From Granulicella mallensis MP5ACTX8 (lineage in GTDB: Bacteria > Acidobacteriota > Terriglobia > Terriglobales > Acidobacteriaceae): a DNA stretch of 64,000 nt. The position numbers and the translations under genes were made by a program. Shown here piece after piece: positions 8,498 to 16,328 of this stretch. Numbering within the stretch: position 1 is the stretch's first letter; each line of letters starts with the position of its first letter. The notes beneath the pieces were generated by a model. That model was given only the letters and a program-made list of their open reading frames with translations, was not told where the DNA came from and ran no database searches. Location: NCBI RefSeq assembly GCF_000178955.2, contig NC_016631.1, positions 1,984,001-2,048,000 on the forward strand. The letters are read 5' to 3'.

Positions 8498-8830
8498 ATG
8501 CCCGATTCTCGGCCTCAAGTACACGGAATCGATCTGGACGCGCAGACCCGTTGTGCGCATTACAACAGTTCGATCGACATTGTCGCGATCAAGATGAAGT
8601 GCTGCGGCATCTTCTACGCGTGCAAGGACTGCCACGGCGCTCTGGCCGATCATGAGATCGAGGTATGGCCTCGCAGCGAGTGGGACGAGCCTGCGGTGTT
8701 GTGCGGGGCGTGCGGGGAGGTGCTCAGCGTGCGGGAGTATATGGATTGCGGTAATGTTTGTCCGAAGTGTGGCGCGGGGTTTAATCCGGGGTGCCGCCAT
8801 CATTATCGTGATTATTTTGAGGCGGAGTGA
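8498..8830 (+). CDS. CHY-type zinc-finger protein
   Basis: A 110-residue protein matching the CHY zinc-finger family (related to yeast Hot13). Histidine and cysteine ligands occur in order: VHGID, TRCAHY, MKCCGIFYACKDCH, LCGACGEVLS, DCGNVCPKCGAGFNPGCRHHY. The ordered CxxC pairs suggest several bound zinc ions. In bacteria the role is not established; proposed roles involve zinc or redox handling. It is divergent from the M24 gene and convergent with msrB, and a 24-base perfect inverted repeat separates it from msrB. Confidence 0.8.
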   Translation: MPDSRPQVHGIDLDAQTRCAHYNSSIDIVAIKMKCCGIFYACKDCHGALADHEIEVWPRSEWDEPAVLCGACGEVLSVREYMDCGNVCPKCGAGFNPGCRHHYRDYFEAE

Positions 8831-8872
8831 GTTTAGTGCGAGGGAATGGCTGCGGAGGTAGGGGACTGTTGA

Positions 8873-8942
8873 GCAAAGAGCTACGAGGGAATCAGCGTTG
8901 AGGAGTGAATGTCTCGATGCTGATTCCCTCGTAGCTCTTTGC
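8873..8942. terminator. Long perfect inverted repeat between convergent CHY and msrB genes
   Basis: Arms of 24 identical complementary bases (8873-8896 and 8919-8942; the left arm starts GCAAAGAGCTACGAGGG) enclose a 22-base loop. The position between convergent stops fits a bidirectional terminator, yet the arms are longer than usual and could be a small mobile or repeat element. Confidence 0.6.
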
Positions 8943-8953
8943 CAATAAGGGGC

Positions 8954-9583
8954 CTAAGCGAATTTTACGAAGCGCATGGCGGCTGAGTTCATGCAGTAGC
9001 GCAGGCCGGTGGGACGGGGGCCGTCGTCGAAGACGTGGCCCAGGTGGGCGTCGCACTGGCGGCAGGAGACGGCTGTCCGGTCCATGCCGAAGGTGCTGTC
9101 CGTGTTCTCGACGATGTTCTCCTTGGCGATGGGCATCCAGAAGCTGGGCCAGCCGGTGCCGGAGTCGAACTTGGTGTCGGAGCTGAAGATTGCGTTGTCG
9201 CAGCAGATGCAGCGGAAGAGGCCCTTGTCGTGAAGGTCCCAGGTGTTGCCGGTATACGCGCGTTCGGTGCCTGCGTGGCGCGTCACGTCATAGGAGATCG
9301 GCGAAAGCTGCTGCTTCCACTCGGCGTCCGTTTTTACGACGCGGGGGACAGTGACTTTGCCGATCTTCTTCCCGGCATCCGAGAACTGAATGAGGGTGAC
9401 GGGGCCGGTGTTGCTTTCTCCCTTGGCTTCTACGGCGAGGGGAGATGACTTGTGGAGCGACCAGAGTGCGGCGGCTCCGCAGGCTCCTGCTGCCGTGGCG
9501 AGGAAGGCGCGACGACTGGGGCGCTGTGTGTGCGTCGCTCCGGTCATCTGAAGATCTGACTGCTCTTGCCGATGGTCTGTCAT
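8954..9583 (-). CDS. msrB: Tat-exported peptide-methionine (R)-S-oxide reductase
   Basis: Reduces methionine-R-sulfoxide in proteins. A twin-arginine signal (SRRAFLATAAG, 23-33) targets it to the periplasm. The MsrB domain spans about 82-209: zinc cysteines C125/C128 (CICC) and C174/C177 (CRQC), the conserved GTGWPSFW stretch (142-149), and the catalytic cysteine C197 in RYCMNSAAMRF. A GAGGA site precedes the ATG. It lies 67 bases downstream of dipZ on the same strand, so the two are probably one operon in which DipZ supplies electrons to the exported MsrB. The usual MsrA partner is not in this window. Confidence 0.93.
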   Translation of the reverse strand: MTDHRQEQSDLQMTGATHTQRPSRRAFLATAAGACGAAALWSLHKSSPLAVEAKGESNTGPVTLIQFSDAGKKIGKVTVPRVVKTDAEWKQQLSPISYDVTRHAGTERAYTGNTWDLHDKGLFRCICCDNAIFSSDTKFDSGTGWPSFWMPIAKENIVENTDSTFGMDRTAVSCRQCDAHLGHVFDDGPRPTGLRYCMNSAAMRFVKFA

Positions 9584-9616
9584 GATTGAGTCCTCTTTAT
9601 CTTTTAGAGACGAATT

Positions 9617-9633
9617 GTCTATTTTCTATAGAC
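9617..9633. promoter_or_regulatory. Short palindrome between dipZ and msrB
   Basis: GTCTAT and ATAGAC (9617-9622, 9628-9633) form a 6-base dyad with a 5-base spacer, embedded in three GACGAA direct repeats. It might be an operator or an mRNA hairpin inside the operon; no regulator is known. Confidence 0.3.
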
Positions 9634-9650
9634 GAAATGAGACGAATTTT

Positions 9651-11390
9651 CTAGCCGAAGGTGAAGGCGTACGCCTGAACGCCGGGAACGAGAAACTCGA
9701 TGCGGAAGGTGCGGTCCTGGATGGCGCCCTGCTGGCGGATCAACTGGTAGAGACGATTGTCCGTCACCGTGCCGTAGCCTTCTGCGTCTGTGTCTACACC
9801 GTGGTCTGCGCCCGGGGCTTTGCCGTCCAGCGTGACGCGGAAGCGGATGGGTTTGCCGTCCTTTGCAGGCCCCAGAACGAGGTGCAGGTCACGCGCGTGG
9901 AAGCGGTAGAGAATGCTGCCTGCCGGGGCGAGAGACGTGGCGATCTGGCCTTCGTCGAGCCAGTTGCCCTCGAGCGCCCACTGATTTTTCTGGAGTTTGG
10001 CCGGGACTCGATAGAGCTGCACGTCGTCCTGATTAAACCCGTCGGGGGAGGCGAAGTTCTGCGCTCTCTCGTACCCGATGTAGGTCTCCGGAGACTGCGT
10101 GTCGTCTGAGGCTGCGGCCTCGGCTCCGGTGGCCGCTACCTGGGTGGCAGCGTCGGGAAGCGGCTTGTGGTTGGCCTCTTCGAGCAGGCCGCGAATCCAC
10201 TTCTCCGACTCGTCGTAGTTGCCCTCGCCGAAGTGGTGATAGCGGACGTGGCCGGTGGCGTCGATGAAGTAGTGCGCGGGCCAGTATTGGTTGTTGAAGT
10301 TGCGCCAGATGCGATAGTCGTTATCCATCGCAACGGGGTAGAGGACGCCGAGGTCGCGAACAGCTTTCTGGACGTTGGCCTCGTCCTTCTCGAACGGGAA
10401 CTCGGGGGTGTGGACGCCGATGACGACGAGGCCGTCGTCCTTGTACTTGGCGTACCAGGCCTTGATGTAGGGCAGGCTGCGGATGCAGTTGATGCAGGAG
10501 TAGGTCCAGAAGTCGACGAGAACGACCTTGCCGCGCAGGGACTCCGGCGTCAGCGGGGGAGAGTTGATCCACGCCGTCGCGCCGTTGATCTGGGAGAGGG
10601 CATCGCCGGTCATCTCGCTTGAGACGGGCGTGCCCTGCGGGTTGCGGGCCATCATCTGGTCGTTCTGGGGGTGAAAGCGGTCGACGAGCCGCTGCTCCAG
10701 GCCGGAGGTGCTGGCGAGCGAGAGGCGGGTGAGGACTCCGCGGTCGAGGCCGAAGGCCACGGCAACGACGCCGGCGAGGACGGCAACGCCGAGGATACGG
10801 CGAATCCACTCTTCCGCTCCCAGCGAGCGCTTCATCGCAGAGAAGACGCGACCGCCGGCGAGCAGCGCGAGGGTCAGGGAGGTGGCGGCTCCTGCGGCGT
10901 AGGCGAGGAGCAGAACGGTGGTGTGGGCGCTGGCTCCGCCGAGGGCAGCGCCGGTCAGGATCAGTCCGAGGATGGGACCGGCGCAGGGCGCCCAGAGCAG
11001 GCCCGTGCCGATGCCGAGCAGAAACGAGTTGGCGACACTGGGGCCTTCGCCGGAGGTCTGCGAGAGGCTGTTGCCGAGGCGAACGAAGGGGCGCGAGAGG
11101 CGCTCGGCGAGCGAGGAGAAGAGCAGCGTCAGGCCGAAGATTCCGAAGAGAACCAGGGCTGCCGCGCGGCCGAACTGGTTAGCGCGGATGGCCCAACCGC
11201 CTCCGACGGTGGCGAGGCTGGCGATCAGCGCAAAGGTGACGACCATGCCCGCCAGCAACGGAAGTCCGCTCTTACGAAAGGGCTGGTCGGAGCGCGCGAA
11301 TACGAATGGAAGCACCGGCAGAATGCACGGGCTGAGAATGGTGAGAATGCCACCAAAGTACGCCAGTAGAAGTAAGAGCATGGGTTTCAC
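9651..11390 (-). CDS. dipZ: DipZ-type fusion of CcdA membrane domain, thioredoxin domain and C-terminal beta domain
   Basis: Transmembrane thiol-disulfide carrier that moves reducing power from cytoplasmic thioredoxin to periplasmic targets. Residues 1-220 form a CcdA/DsbD-like domain with the two paired cysteines at C22 (SPCILPV) and C136 (APCAGP). A TlpA-like thioredoxin domain follows (about 280-405) with active site C299-INC-C302 in WTYSCINC. The last 150 residues resemble the C-terminal domain of Mycobacterium DipZ. The length (579) agrees with that family. It is upstream of msrB on the same strand, suggesting that it feeds the exported reductase. No other cytochrome c maturation gene is near, so a cytochrome role is less supported by context. 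Confidence 0.85.
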   Translation of the reverse strand: MKPMLLLLLAYFGGILTILSPCILPVLPFVFARSDQPFRKSGLPLLAGMVVTFALIASLATVGGGWAIRANQFGRAAALVLFGIFGLTLLFSSLAERLSRPFVRLGNSLSQTSGEGPSVANSFLLGIGTGLLWAPCAGPILGLILTGAALGGASAHTTVLLLAYAAGAATSLTLALLAGGRVFSAMKRSLGAEEWIRRILGVAVLAGVVAVAFGLDRGVLTRLSLASTSGLEQRLVDRFHPQNDQMMARNPQGTPVSSEMTGDALSQINGATAWINSPPLTPESLRGKVVLVDFWTYSCINCIRSLPYIKAWYAKYKDDGLVVIGVHTPEFPFEKDEANVQKAVRDLGVLYPVAMDNDYRIWRNFNNQYWPAHYFIDATGHVRYHHFGEGNYDESEKWIRGLLEEANHKPLPDAATQVAATGAEAAASDDTQSPETYIGYERAQNFASPDGFNQDDVQLYRVPAKLQKNQWALEGNWLDEGQIATSLAPAGSILYRFHARDLHLVLGPAKDGKPIRFRVTLDGKAPGADHGVDTDAEGYGTVTDNRLYQLIRQQGAIQDRTFRIEFLVPGVQAYAFTFG

Positions 11391-11518
11391 CCATTCCTTT
11401 TGACCCTTCGCAAAGGAGAACTGCGGGGGGAGGGTCTTTCCTGTCCGCGGATATCTGACGCACCAACGCCCTCTTTGGTTACGGATCTGGGGGCGATTTG
11501 GTTTTCAGGAGGGGATCG

Positions 11519-12010
11519 CTAGGCGGGATGCTGCTCGATATAAGCTCCGACGATCTGTGCCGCTTCTTCAAGAAAATCGCGGTCCGCGTTGGTGAAGGCG
11601 GCGGAGTCATGGCTGTCGATGTCGATCTCGCCGATGACTTTCCCCTGGACGTAGATGGGGACGACGATCTCGGACTTAGTGTCGATGGAACAGGACAGAT
11701 AGCGGGGGTCGGAGTGTACGTCATCGACGATGACGGTCTCGCCGGAGGCCACGGCTGCGCCGCAGATGCCCTCCGTTACGGGGATGCGTACGTGGGTCGT
11801 TGGCGCGCCTACGAACGGGCCGAGCACGAGGGTCTCGGGATCGTGGGGATCGAGCATGTAGAATCCGGTCCAGTTGTAGTAGGGGAGCCGTTGCGCGATG
11901 GCCGTGACGATGCCTTGCTGGAGGGGTTCGAGCGTTGGTGCGGTGGCAGCTAGCTGCCGGATATCGGAGAGGAGGTCGAGCATTTCCGTGGTGAGGCCGG
12001 AGGTGGACAT
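11519..12010 (-). CDS. msrC: GAF-domain free methionine-(R)-sulfoxide reductase (fRMsr-like)
   Basis: Predicted cytosolic enzyme that reduces free Met-R-sulfoxide. The 163 residues form one GAF domain. The segments NWTGFYML (46-53), LVLGPFVGAP (61-70), RIPVTEGICGAAVA (75-88) and KSEIVVP (112-118) match the E. coli YebR family closely as I recall it. Two of the three functional cysteines are present, C83 (GICG) and the catalytic-position C107 (LSCSID). The third is replaced by H73 before RIP. It is transcribed in the direction of dipZ-msrB but 128 bases upstream, so it may be separate or part of one oxidative-damage repair group. Confidence 0.75.
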   Translation of the reverse strand: MSTSGLTTEMLDLLSDIRQLAATAPTLEPLQQGIVTAIAQRLPYYNWTGFYMLDPHDPETLVLGPFVGAPTTHVRIPVTEGICGAAVASGETVIVDDVHSDPRYLSCSIDTKSEIVVPIYVQGKVIGEIDIDSHDSAAFTNADRDFLEEAAQIVGAYIEQHPA

Positions 12011-12087
12011 ATCTGATTTCTATCACCGATTCTGTCCGGCAGATACGGCTCGGCCACCCCTGGAGACTCAAGGAGCGGCCGACTGGT

Positions 12088-12591
12088 TTATGCGAGCGAG
12101 ATGCCGATCGCTGCGTTTTCGGCGGGGGAGGCGAGCCAGAACTTATACTTCGCCGCGAGTTGAAAGAAGTGCTGCATCTCCTCGGGAGCTGGCGGTGCGG
12201 GAGGCACGGAGGGATCGAAGGGCCGGGCGAGTTCACGGAAGAAGTTGTAGAGATCCTGCTTGCTCACCGTGATCGAGGTCGTTGGAGCAGAAGAGGTGTT
12301 GCGGAGGGCGTGCCGGATGTTGCCGGGGATCGTAGCGACCTCGCCAGCCGTTACGGTTTGCCAGCCTGCGGTCGGGCCTTCGGCCTGGAAGACTTCGAGA
12401 ACGCCGTCCAGCACGTAGAAGACTTCGGGATCGGCGTGGCTGTGGAGCGGAATGATGACTCCCGGGGGAACGGTGCCGCGCATGAGAGTGATCGGGTCGT
12501 TGATCTGCTCGGGCGTGGCGAGGAACTGAAGCAGGACTCCGAGAACGTTGTAGGTGGGTTGTTCGGCGGTGGGGGTGGGGAGGGTGTTCAT
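12088..12591 (-). CDS. Single-domain cupin protein
   Basis: A 167-residue cupin. The ATG at 12591 is preferred over the ATG at 12684 because an AGGAAA site precedes it and the upstream codons look non-coding. Metal ligands typical of the fold are visible: H50, H52 and E56 in HSHADPE and H94 in NIRHAL. The C-terminal part after the barrel (about 110-167) is proline-rich then helical. Such proteins range from dioxygenases to sensory proteins; no substrate can be named. It is divergent from an AraC-type regulator with 127 bases between them, a usual regulator-target arrangement. Confidence 0.75.
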   Translation of the reverse strand: MNTLPTPTAEQPTYNVLGVLLQFLATPEQINDPITLMRGTVPPGVIIPLHSHADPEVFYVLDGVLEVFQAEGPTAGWQTVTAGEVATIPGNIRHALRNTSSAPTTSITVSKQDLYNFFRELARPFDPSVPPAPPAPEEMQHFFQLAAKYKFWLASPAENAAIGISLA

Positions 12592-12718
12592 GAAAAGGGT
12601 TTCCTTTGGGGATCTGGAACTACAGATCCATGACACCGCAGATGAGAGCGGGAGATTTGTCTGATTCTTCGCTTCTGTGTCCAATCGTTGGGTTCTTTGC
12701 GGCGTCTAAGATTGAGAT

Positions 12719-13522
12719 ATGGGCTCCGCACTCCTCTTACAGCGCATCGCCGGTGAGATCTCCCCCGAGCCGGTTTGTCAGCTCTTTAAAAGCCAGGTGC
12801 TGGCGAAGGTTCTGACTCCGGCTGAGTTTGAGTTCGGGCTGGGGACGTACGACCTCTCGCGATGCCGCTATGTGCCCGGAGAGATGATTCTGTGCCGGAG
12901 AAACACCGAAGAGTGGGTGCGCTGGCGCAGCTCGATCCAGATGCTGTTGATTACGGTACCGGATGACACGATGCTCTCCGTCGCCGAAGAGATGGGGAAC
13001 GGCTCGCGGGAGCTGCATGAGACACCGCGCTTAGAGGATGAACGAATTCGCGCGCTGGTGGCGGCTGCCGAAGCCGAACAGGCGGCGGGATCTCCGGCGG
13101 GGAGAGTCTATGCGGACTCCCTTGGGCGTGCGCTGGCAGCGGCGTTGCTGCAATCGCGAGGAACGCTGCGCAGACCGATGTGTACCTATCGCGGAGGCTT
13201 GAGCCCGGTGCAGCTTCGCCGGGTGACTGGATTTGTCTACGAACATCTGCATGAAGACCTGAGCCTGCTGCAAATGGCAGAGGAGGCCGGACTCAGCCCG
13301 TCGTACTTCTCGCAGATGTTTCGGCAGTCGACGGGACTGGCTCCGCATCAGTTTGTCCTGAGGGCGCGGGTGGAGCGGGCCAAGGAGTTGTTGGTGTGTC
13401 CGGACGCGAGTGTTCTCGATGTGGCGCTTGCCTGTGGTTTCCAGACGCAGCAGCACTTCGCGAGAGTGTTTCGGGCGCTTTGTAAGGCGAGCCCTACGGA
13501 GTTTCGGCGACGGTTGGTCTAG
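12719..13522 (+). CDS. AraC-family transcriptional regulator
   Basis: A 267-residue regulator. The C-terminal 100 residues hold the double helix-turn-helix: first HTH around LSLLQMAEEAGLSPSYFSQ, and the second with the signature VLDVALACGFQTQQHFARVF followed by SPTEFRRR. The N-terminal 160 residues are the probable ligand-binding or dimer part and lack a clear cupin signature. The shared divergent region with the cupin gene suggests control of that gene and of itself; this is inference. Confidence 0.88.
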   Translation: MGSALLLQRIAGEISPEPVCQLFKSQVLAKVLTPAEFEFGLGTYDLSRCRYVPGEMILCRRNTEEWVRWRSSIQMLLITVPDDTMLSVAEEMGNGSRELHETPRLEDERIRALVAAAEAEQAAGSPAGRVYADSLGRALAAALLQSRGTLRRPMCTYRGGLSPVQLRRVTGFVYEHLHEDLSLLQMAEEAGLSPSYFSQMFRQSTGLAPHQFVLRARVERAKELLVCPDASVLDVALACGFQTQQHFARVFRALCKASPTEFRRRLV

Positions 13523-13557
13523 TTCTTATGCTGAGGCATCACGGTTGACGCTTCGCG

Positions 13558-14400
13558 CTAAAACCCCCGCCCGCTGCCGCGCATCTGGTACGCGATAGAC
13601 TCCAGTATCCGCTCAGGGTTGCCCTCTGGCAGGGGCTGGCCCATCTTCGTGGCCATCTGTCCGGCGATGCGGTAGGCCATGGTTGCCCTGGTCTCCATCG
13701 GTAGATCGAGCATGCGCGCGAAGAAGGTGTCGATGATCAGCAGGTCCTGGGTGTTCAGGCGTGCAATAGCATCGGCAGGGAAGAGCGATGGCACGCTCTG
13801 CTGCCACGGGGTTTGCATGGGCAGGGCCGTGGGAGCCAGGATCGTCGTGCTGGTCTGGTAGAGCAGGGGCTGCTCGTCCATGCGCTCGTGCACGACCAGC
13901 GTGCCGGCTGCGAAGTCACCCAGCCGCTTGTTGCGTTTGTTGCAGACCATGGTGATCACGCCGACCAGGTAGAGCGCGGGCATGTAGTCGACGATGCGCA
14001 GTAGATTGCGTGCGAGTGCCTCGAAGAAGGTGATCTGCCGTCCGGAGTCTTTGATGACGCGCAGCTTCATGACGCGCTTGCCCAGCGTCTGTCCCTGCCA
14101 GAAGGCCTCAAACAGCGCGAAGTAGCCCCAGTACAGCAGGAACTGGAAAAAGATGAACAGGGCAAGAACCCACTTGCCCGCCGTATCCAGATTGGTGTGC
14201 CCGCTAACGTGCGGAACCGTGGAGGCGAATGCCAGAATGCCAAAGAATTCGATCAGATAGACGGCGGAGATTGCCAGCATATCCAATAGGAGCGCCACGA
14301 AACGGCTGCCAATGCCAGCCACATTGAAACGCAGGTCCACCTGTTCCGGTGTGTCAATGTTAAGCTGATCCTCGAAGCCGATTCTCTCGAAAGTCGACAT
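13558..14400 (-). CDS. RDD-family membrane protein
   Basis: An integral membrane protein of 280 residues. The RDD domain covers about 20-170: GIGSRFVALLLDMLAISAVY carries the R and D positions, then hydrophobic helices, TLGKRVMKLRVI in the loop, and GDFAAGTLVVHER closing it. The last 100 residues are soluble and helical. The function is unsettled; some RDD proteins transport ions. It is divergent from the SpoIIM-family gene, and the two start codons share a CATG palindrome (14398-14401). An AGAGG lies 10 bases before the ATG, inside the SpoIIM gene. In other genomes this pair normally sits next to MoxR/DUF58 genes, which lie 4 kb away here. Confidence 0.85.
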   Translation of the reverse strand: MSTFERIGFEDQLNIDTPEQVDLRFNVAGIGSRFVALLLDMLAISAVYLIEFFGILAFASTVPHVSGHTNLDTAGKWVLALFIFFQFLLYWGYFALFEAFWQGQTLGKRVMKLRVIKDSGRQITFFEALARNLLRIVDYMPALYLVGVITMVCNKRNKRLGDFAAGTLVVHERMDEQPLLYQTSTTILAPTALPMQTPWQQSVPSLFPADAIARLNTQDLLIIDTFFARMLDLPMETRATMAYRIAGQMATKMGQPLPEGNPERILESIAYQMRGSGRGF

Positions 14401-15364
14401 GATCTCAAACCTCTGGATAGATCTTCGTAAGAATAACTGGAACCGGCTCGACGTGCTCGTCCGACAGGTCGAGAGCCATGGCGTGAAGTCGCTCGACCCT
14501 GCTGAGCTGCGCGAGCTGGGCCTGCTCTATCGCCAGGGCGCGGCGGACCTGAGCTCGGCGCGCGCCGACCGTAGCTCGCGGGCGCTGGAGCAGTATCTCA
14601 ACCGGCTGGTGGGGCGTGCGCATAATTATGTCTACTCGGGGCAGCGCATCTCTGCTGCGAGCGTATGGCGGTTCTTTGCCTATGGCTATCCCCGGTTGCT
14701 GCGACGGCTGTCGGGCTATGTGACGGCGGCGACCGCTGTCTTTCTGCTGGCGGGGCTGCTGGGAACGCTGATTACGATCCTCCGTCCCGACTTCGCGACG
14801 ATGATGCTCGGCCCGCAGATGATGGACACGATTCAGCAGCATAAAATGTGGACCGACAGCGTGCTGAGCGCGAAGCCACAGGCGTCGTCGGCGATTATGA
14901 CGAACAATATCGGCGTCTGCTTCATAACGTTTGCCGGGGGGATTCTGGCGGGCCTCGGCACGCTGTTTCTGCTCTTCAACAATGGCCTGGAGATTGCGGT
15001 GGTGCTGACCTGCTGCGCTCAACACCATATGGCGCTCAACCTGGTGAGCTTCATGGCCGCGCACGGTGCGCTGGAGATTCCGAGCATCATGATCGCCGGG
15101 GCCGCCGGTCTGCGGCTCGGTGCGGGGATTCTGTTTCCGGGAATGCTGCGGCGGCGTGAGGCGCTGGCTTTGGCGGGTAACGAGGCGGTACAACTGATCT
15201 CGGGGACGATTCCTTTGCTGATCGTTGCGGGTACGCTCGAAGCCTTTCTCTCTCCGACTCATGCTCCCATGGCGCTTAAATTCGCGGTCTGCGCTGTGCT
15301 CTTTACGGGGCTGGTGGTGTGGTTGAGCGAAGGGGGAAGAAGGCAGACAGAAGCTAAAGTGTAG
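14399..15364 (+). CDS. Stage II sporulation protein M (SpoIIM) family membrane protein
   Basis: A 321-residue membrane protein of the SpoIIM/DUF95 family. An N-terminal soluble helical part (1-100) includes the family-like RGAADLSSARAD-type segment (about 47-58) and YLNRLVGRAHNYVY, followed by five or six hydrophobic helices (about 105-310) with GLEIPSIMIAGAAG-like glycine-rich turns. Despite the name, most members come from non-sporulating bacteria and are linked to RDD, DUF58 and MoxR genes. No good ribosome site precedes the ATG at 14399, which overlaps the RDD start codon; the message may be leaderless. The MoxR-DUF58 partners are at 18.6-24.6 kb. Confidence 0.85.
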   Translation: MISNLWIDLRKNNWNRLDVLVRQVESHGVKSLDPAELRELGLLYRQGAADLSSARADRSSRALEQYLNRLVGRAHNYVYSGQRISAASVWRFFAYGYPRLLRRLSGYVTAATAVFLLAGLLGTLITILRPDFATMMLGPQMMDTIQQHKMWTDSVLSAKPQASSAIMTNNIGVCFITFAGGILAGLGTLFLLFNNGLEIAVVLTCCAQHHMALNLVSFMAAHGALEIPSIMIAGAAGLRLGAGILFPGMLRRREALALAGNEAVQLISGTIPLLIVAGTLEAFLSPTHAPMALKFAVCAVLFTGLVVWLSEGGRRQTEAKV

Positions 15365-15422
15365 GCCTCTCGCGCTCTTGTTGAGACATCCAACCCTGCA
15401 CGGCCTGGGTGCGGAGGGATCA

Positions 15423-16307
15423 ATGTATTTCGAACAGACGGAACGATTGAACATTGCCTTTGAGCGGGAAGGCGCTTCATCTGGAAAGACAGTATTCCTG
15501 CTCCATGGATGGCCTGACGCGCCGGTAGGCTGGAAGCAGGTCGCTGTGACGTTGCAGGAGCGTGGATTCGGGACGGTAGCGCCTTATTTGCGCGGATCGT
15601 ATCCAACCGAGTTCAGATCGGAAGAGACGCCTCGATTTGCGGGAGCCGTTGCAATGGCTCAGGATGTGATTGATCTGGCGGACAAGCTGGGAATCGAGCG
15701 CTTTTCTGTCGTCGGACATGACTGGGGTGCGCGGATTGCTTACACCCTTGCAGCGCTCTTTCCAGAGCGTGTTCAGGCCATTGCCACACTTGCGCTGGCC
15801 TATCAACCGCGTGGTGAATTCCATTTAGGCAGCTTCGTTCAATCGAAGCAGTTCTGGTATCAATTCTTCCAATGCACAGACGCCGGGGCGGAAGCGGTTC
15901 GCCGCGATCCGGTGGGATTTGCCCGGATTCAATGGGACACCTGGAGTCCGGCGGGATGGTTTGCCGAGGAAGACTTCAAGAGTGCAAGCAGGTACTTCGA
16001 CAGGCCGGACTGGGCAGAGATCACCCTGAATGCCTATCGGTCTCGATACCTTCAGGGTGAGGCCGTTGATCCTCGATACGATGAACTACAGGCAAGGTTG
16101 AGGAATATCGTGGAGCTCACCGTTCCGACCCTGATGATTCAGGGTGGCTCAGACTTTTGTGATCTACCTTTAGCTTCGGAAGGTCAGGAGAAATACTTTC
16201 TGAATGGCTATGAGCGAATTGTTTTAAACGGCGTTGGCCACTTTCCACATCGCGAAGCTCCCGCAGAGGTAGGCGATGCCATTCTTCGATGGCTGAGTTT
16301 TATTTGA
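15423..16307 (+). CDS. Alpha/beta hydrolase, epoxide-hydrolase-like
   Basis: A 294-residue soluble hydrolase. The ATG at 15423 follows GGAGGG and is preferred over the ATG at 15378. Motifs fit epoxide hydrolases rather than esterases: HGWPD at 28-32 forms the oxyanion hole and the nucleophile elbow GHDWGA (98-103) has aspartate D100. The acid is likely in GGSDFCD and the base histidine in GVGHFPH near the C-terminus. A cap domain lies around 130-215. Haloalkane dehalogenases share the aspartate nucleophile, so substrate class is not certain. It sits in the gap that separates the SpoIIM/RDD genes from the MoxR/DUF58 operon and looks unrelated to them. Confidence 0.82.
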   Translation: MYFEQTERLNIAFEREGASSGKTVFLLHGWPDAPVGWKQVAVTLQERGFGTVAPYLRGSYPTEFRSEETPRFAGAVAMAQDVIDLADKLGIERFSVVGHDWGARIAYTLAALFPERVQAIATLALAYQPRGEFHLGSFVQSKQFWYQFFQCTDAGAEAVRRDPVGFARIQWDTWSPAGWFAEEDFKSASRYFDRPDWAEITLNAYRSRYLQGEAVDPRYDELQARLRNIVELTVPTLMIQGGSDFCDLPLASEGQEKYFLNGYERIVLNGVGHFPHREAPAEVGDAILRWLSFI

Positions 16308-16328
16308 GCACAAGCTGTTATGCGTGCT

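Noticed and set aside
14399-15364. Sporulation function for the SpoIIM-family protein
   Set aside because: No other sporulation gene is present and the RDD/MoxR/DUF58 context indicates the non-sporulation branch of the family.
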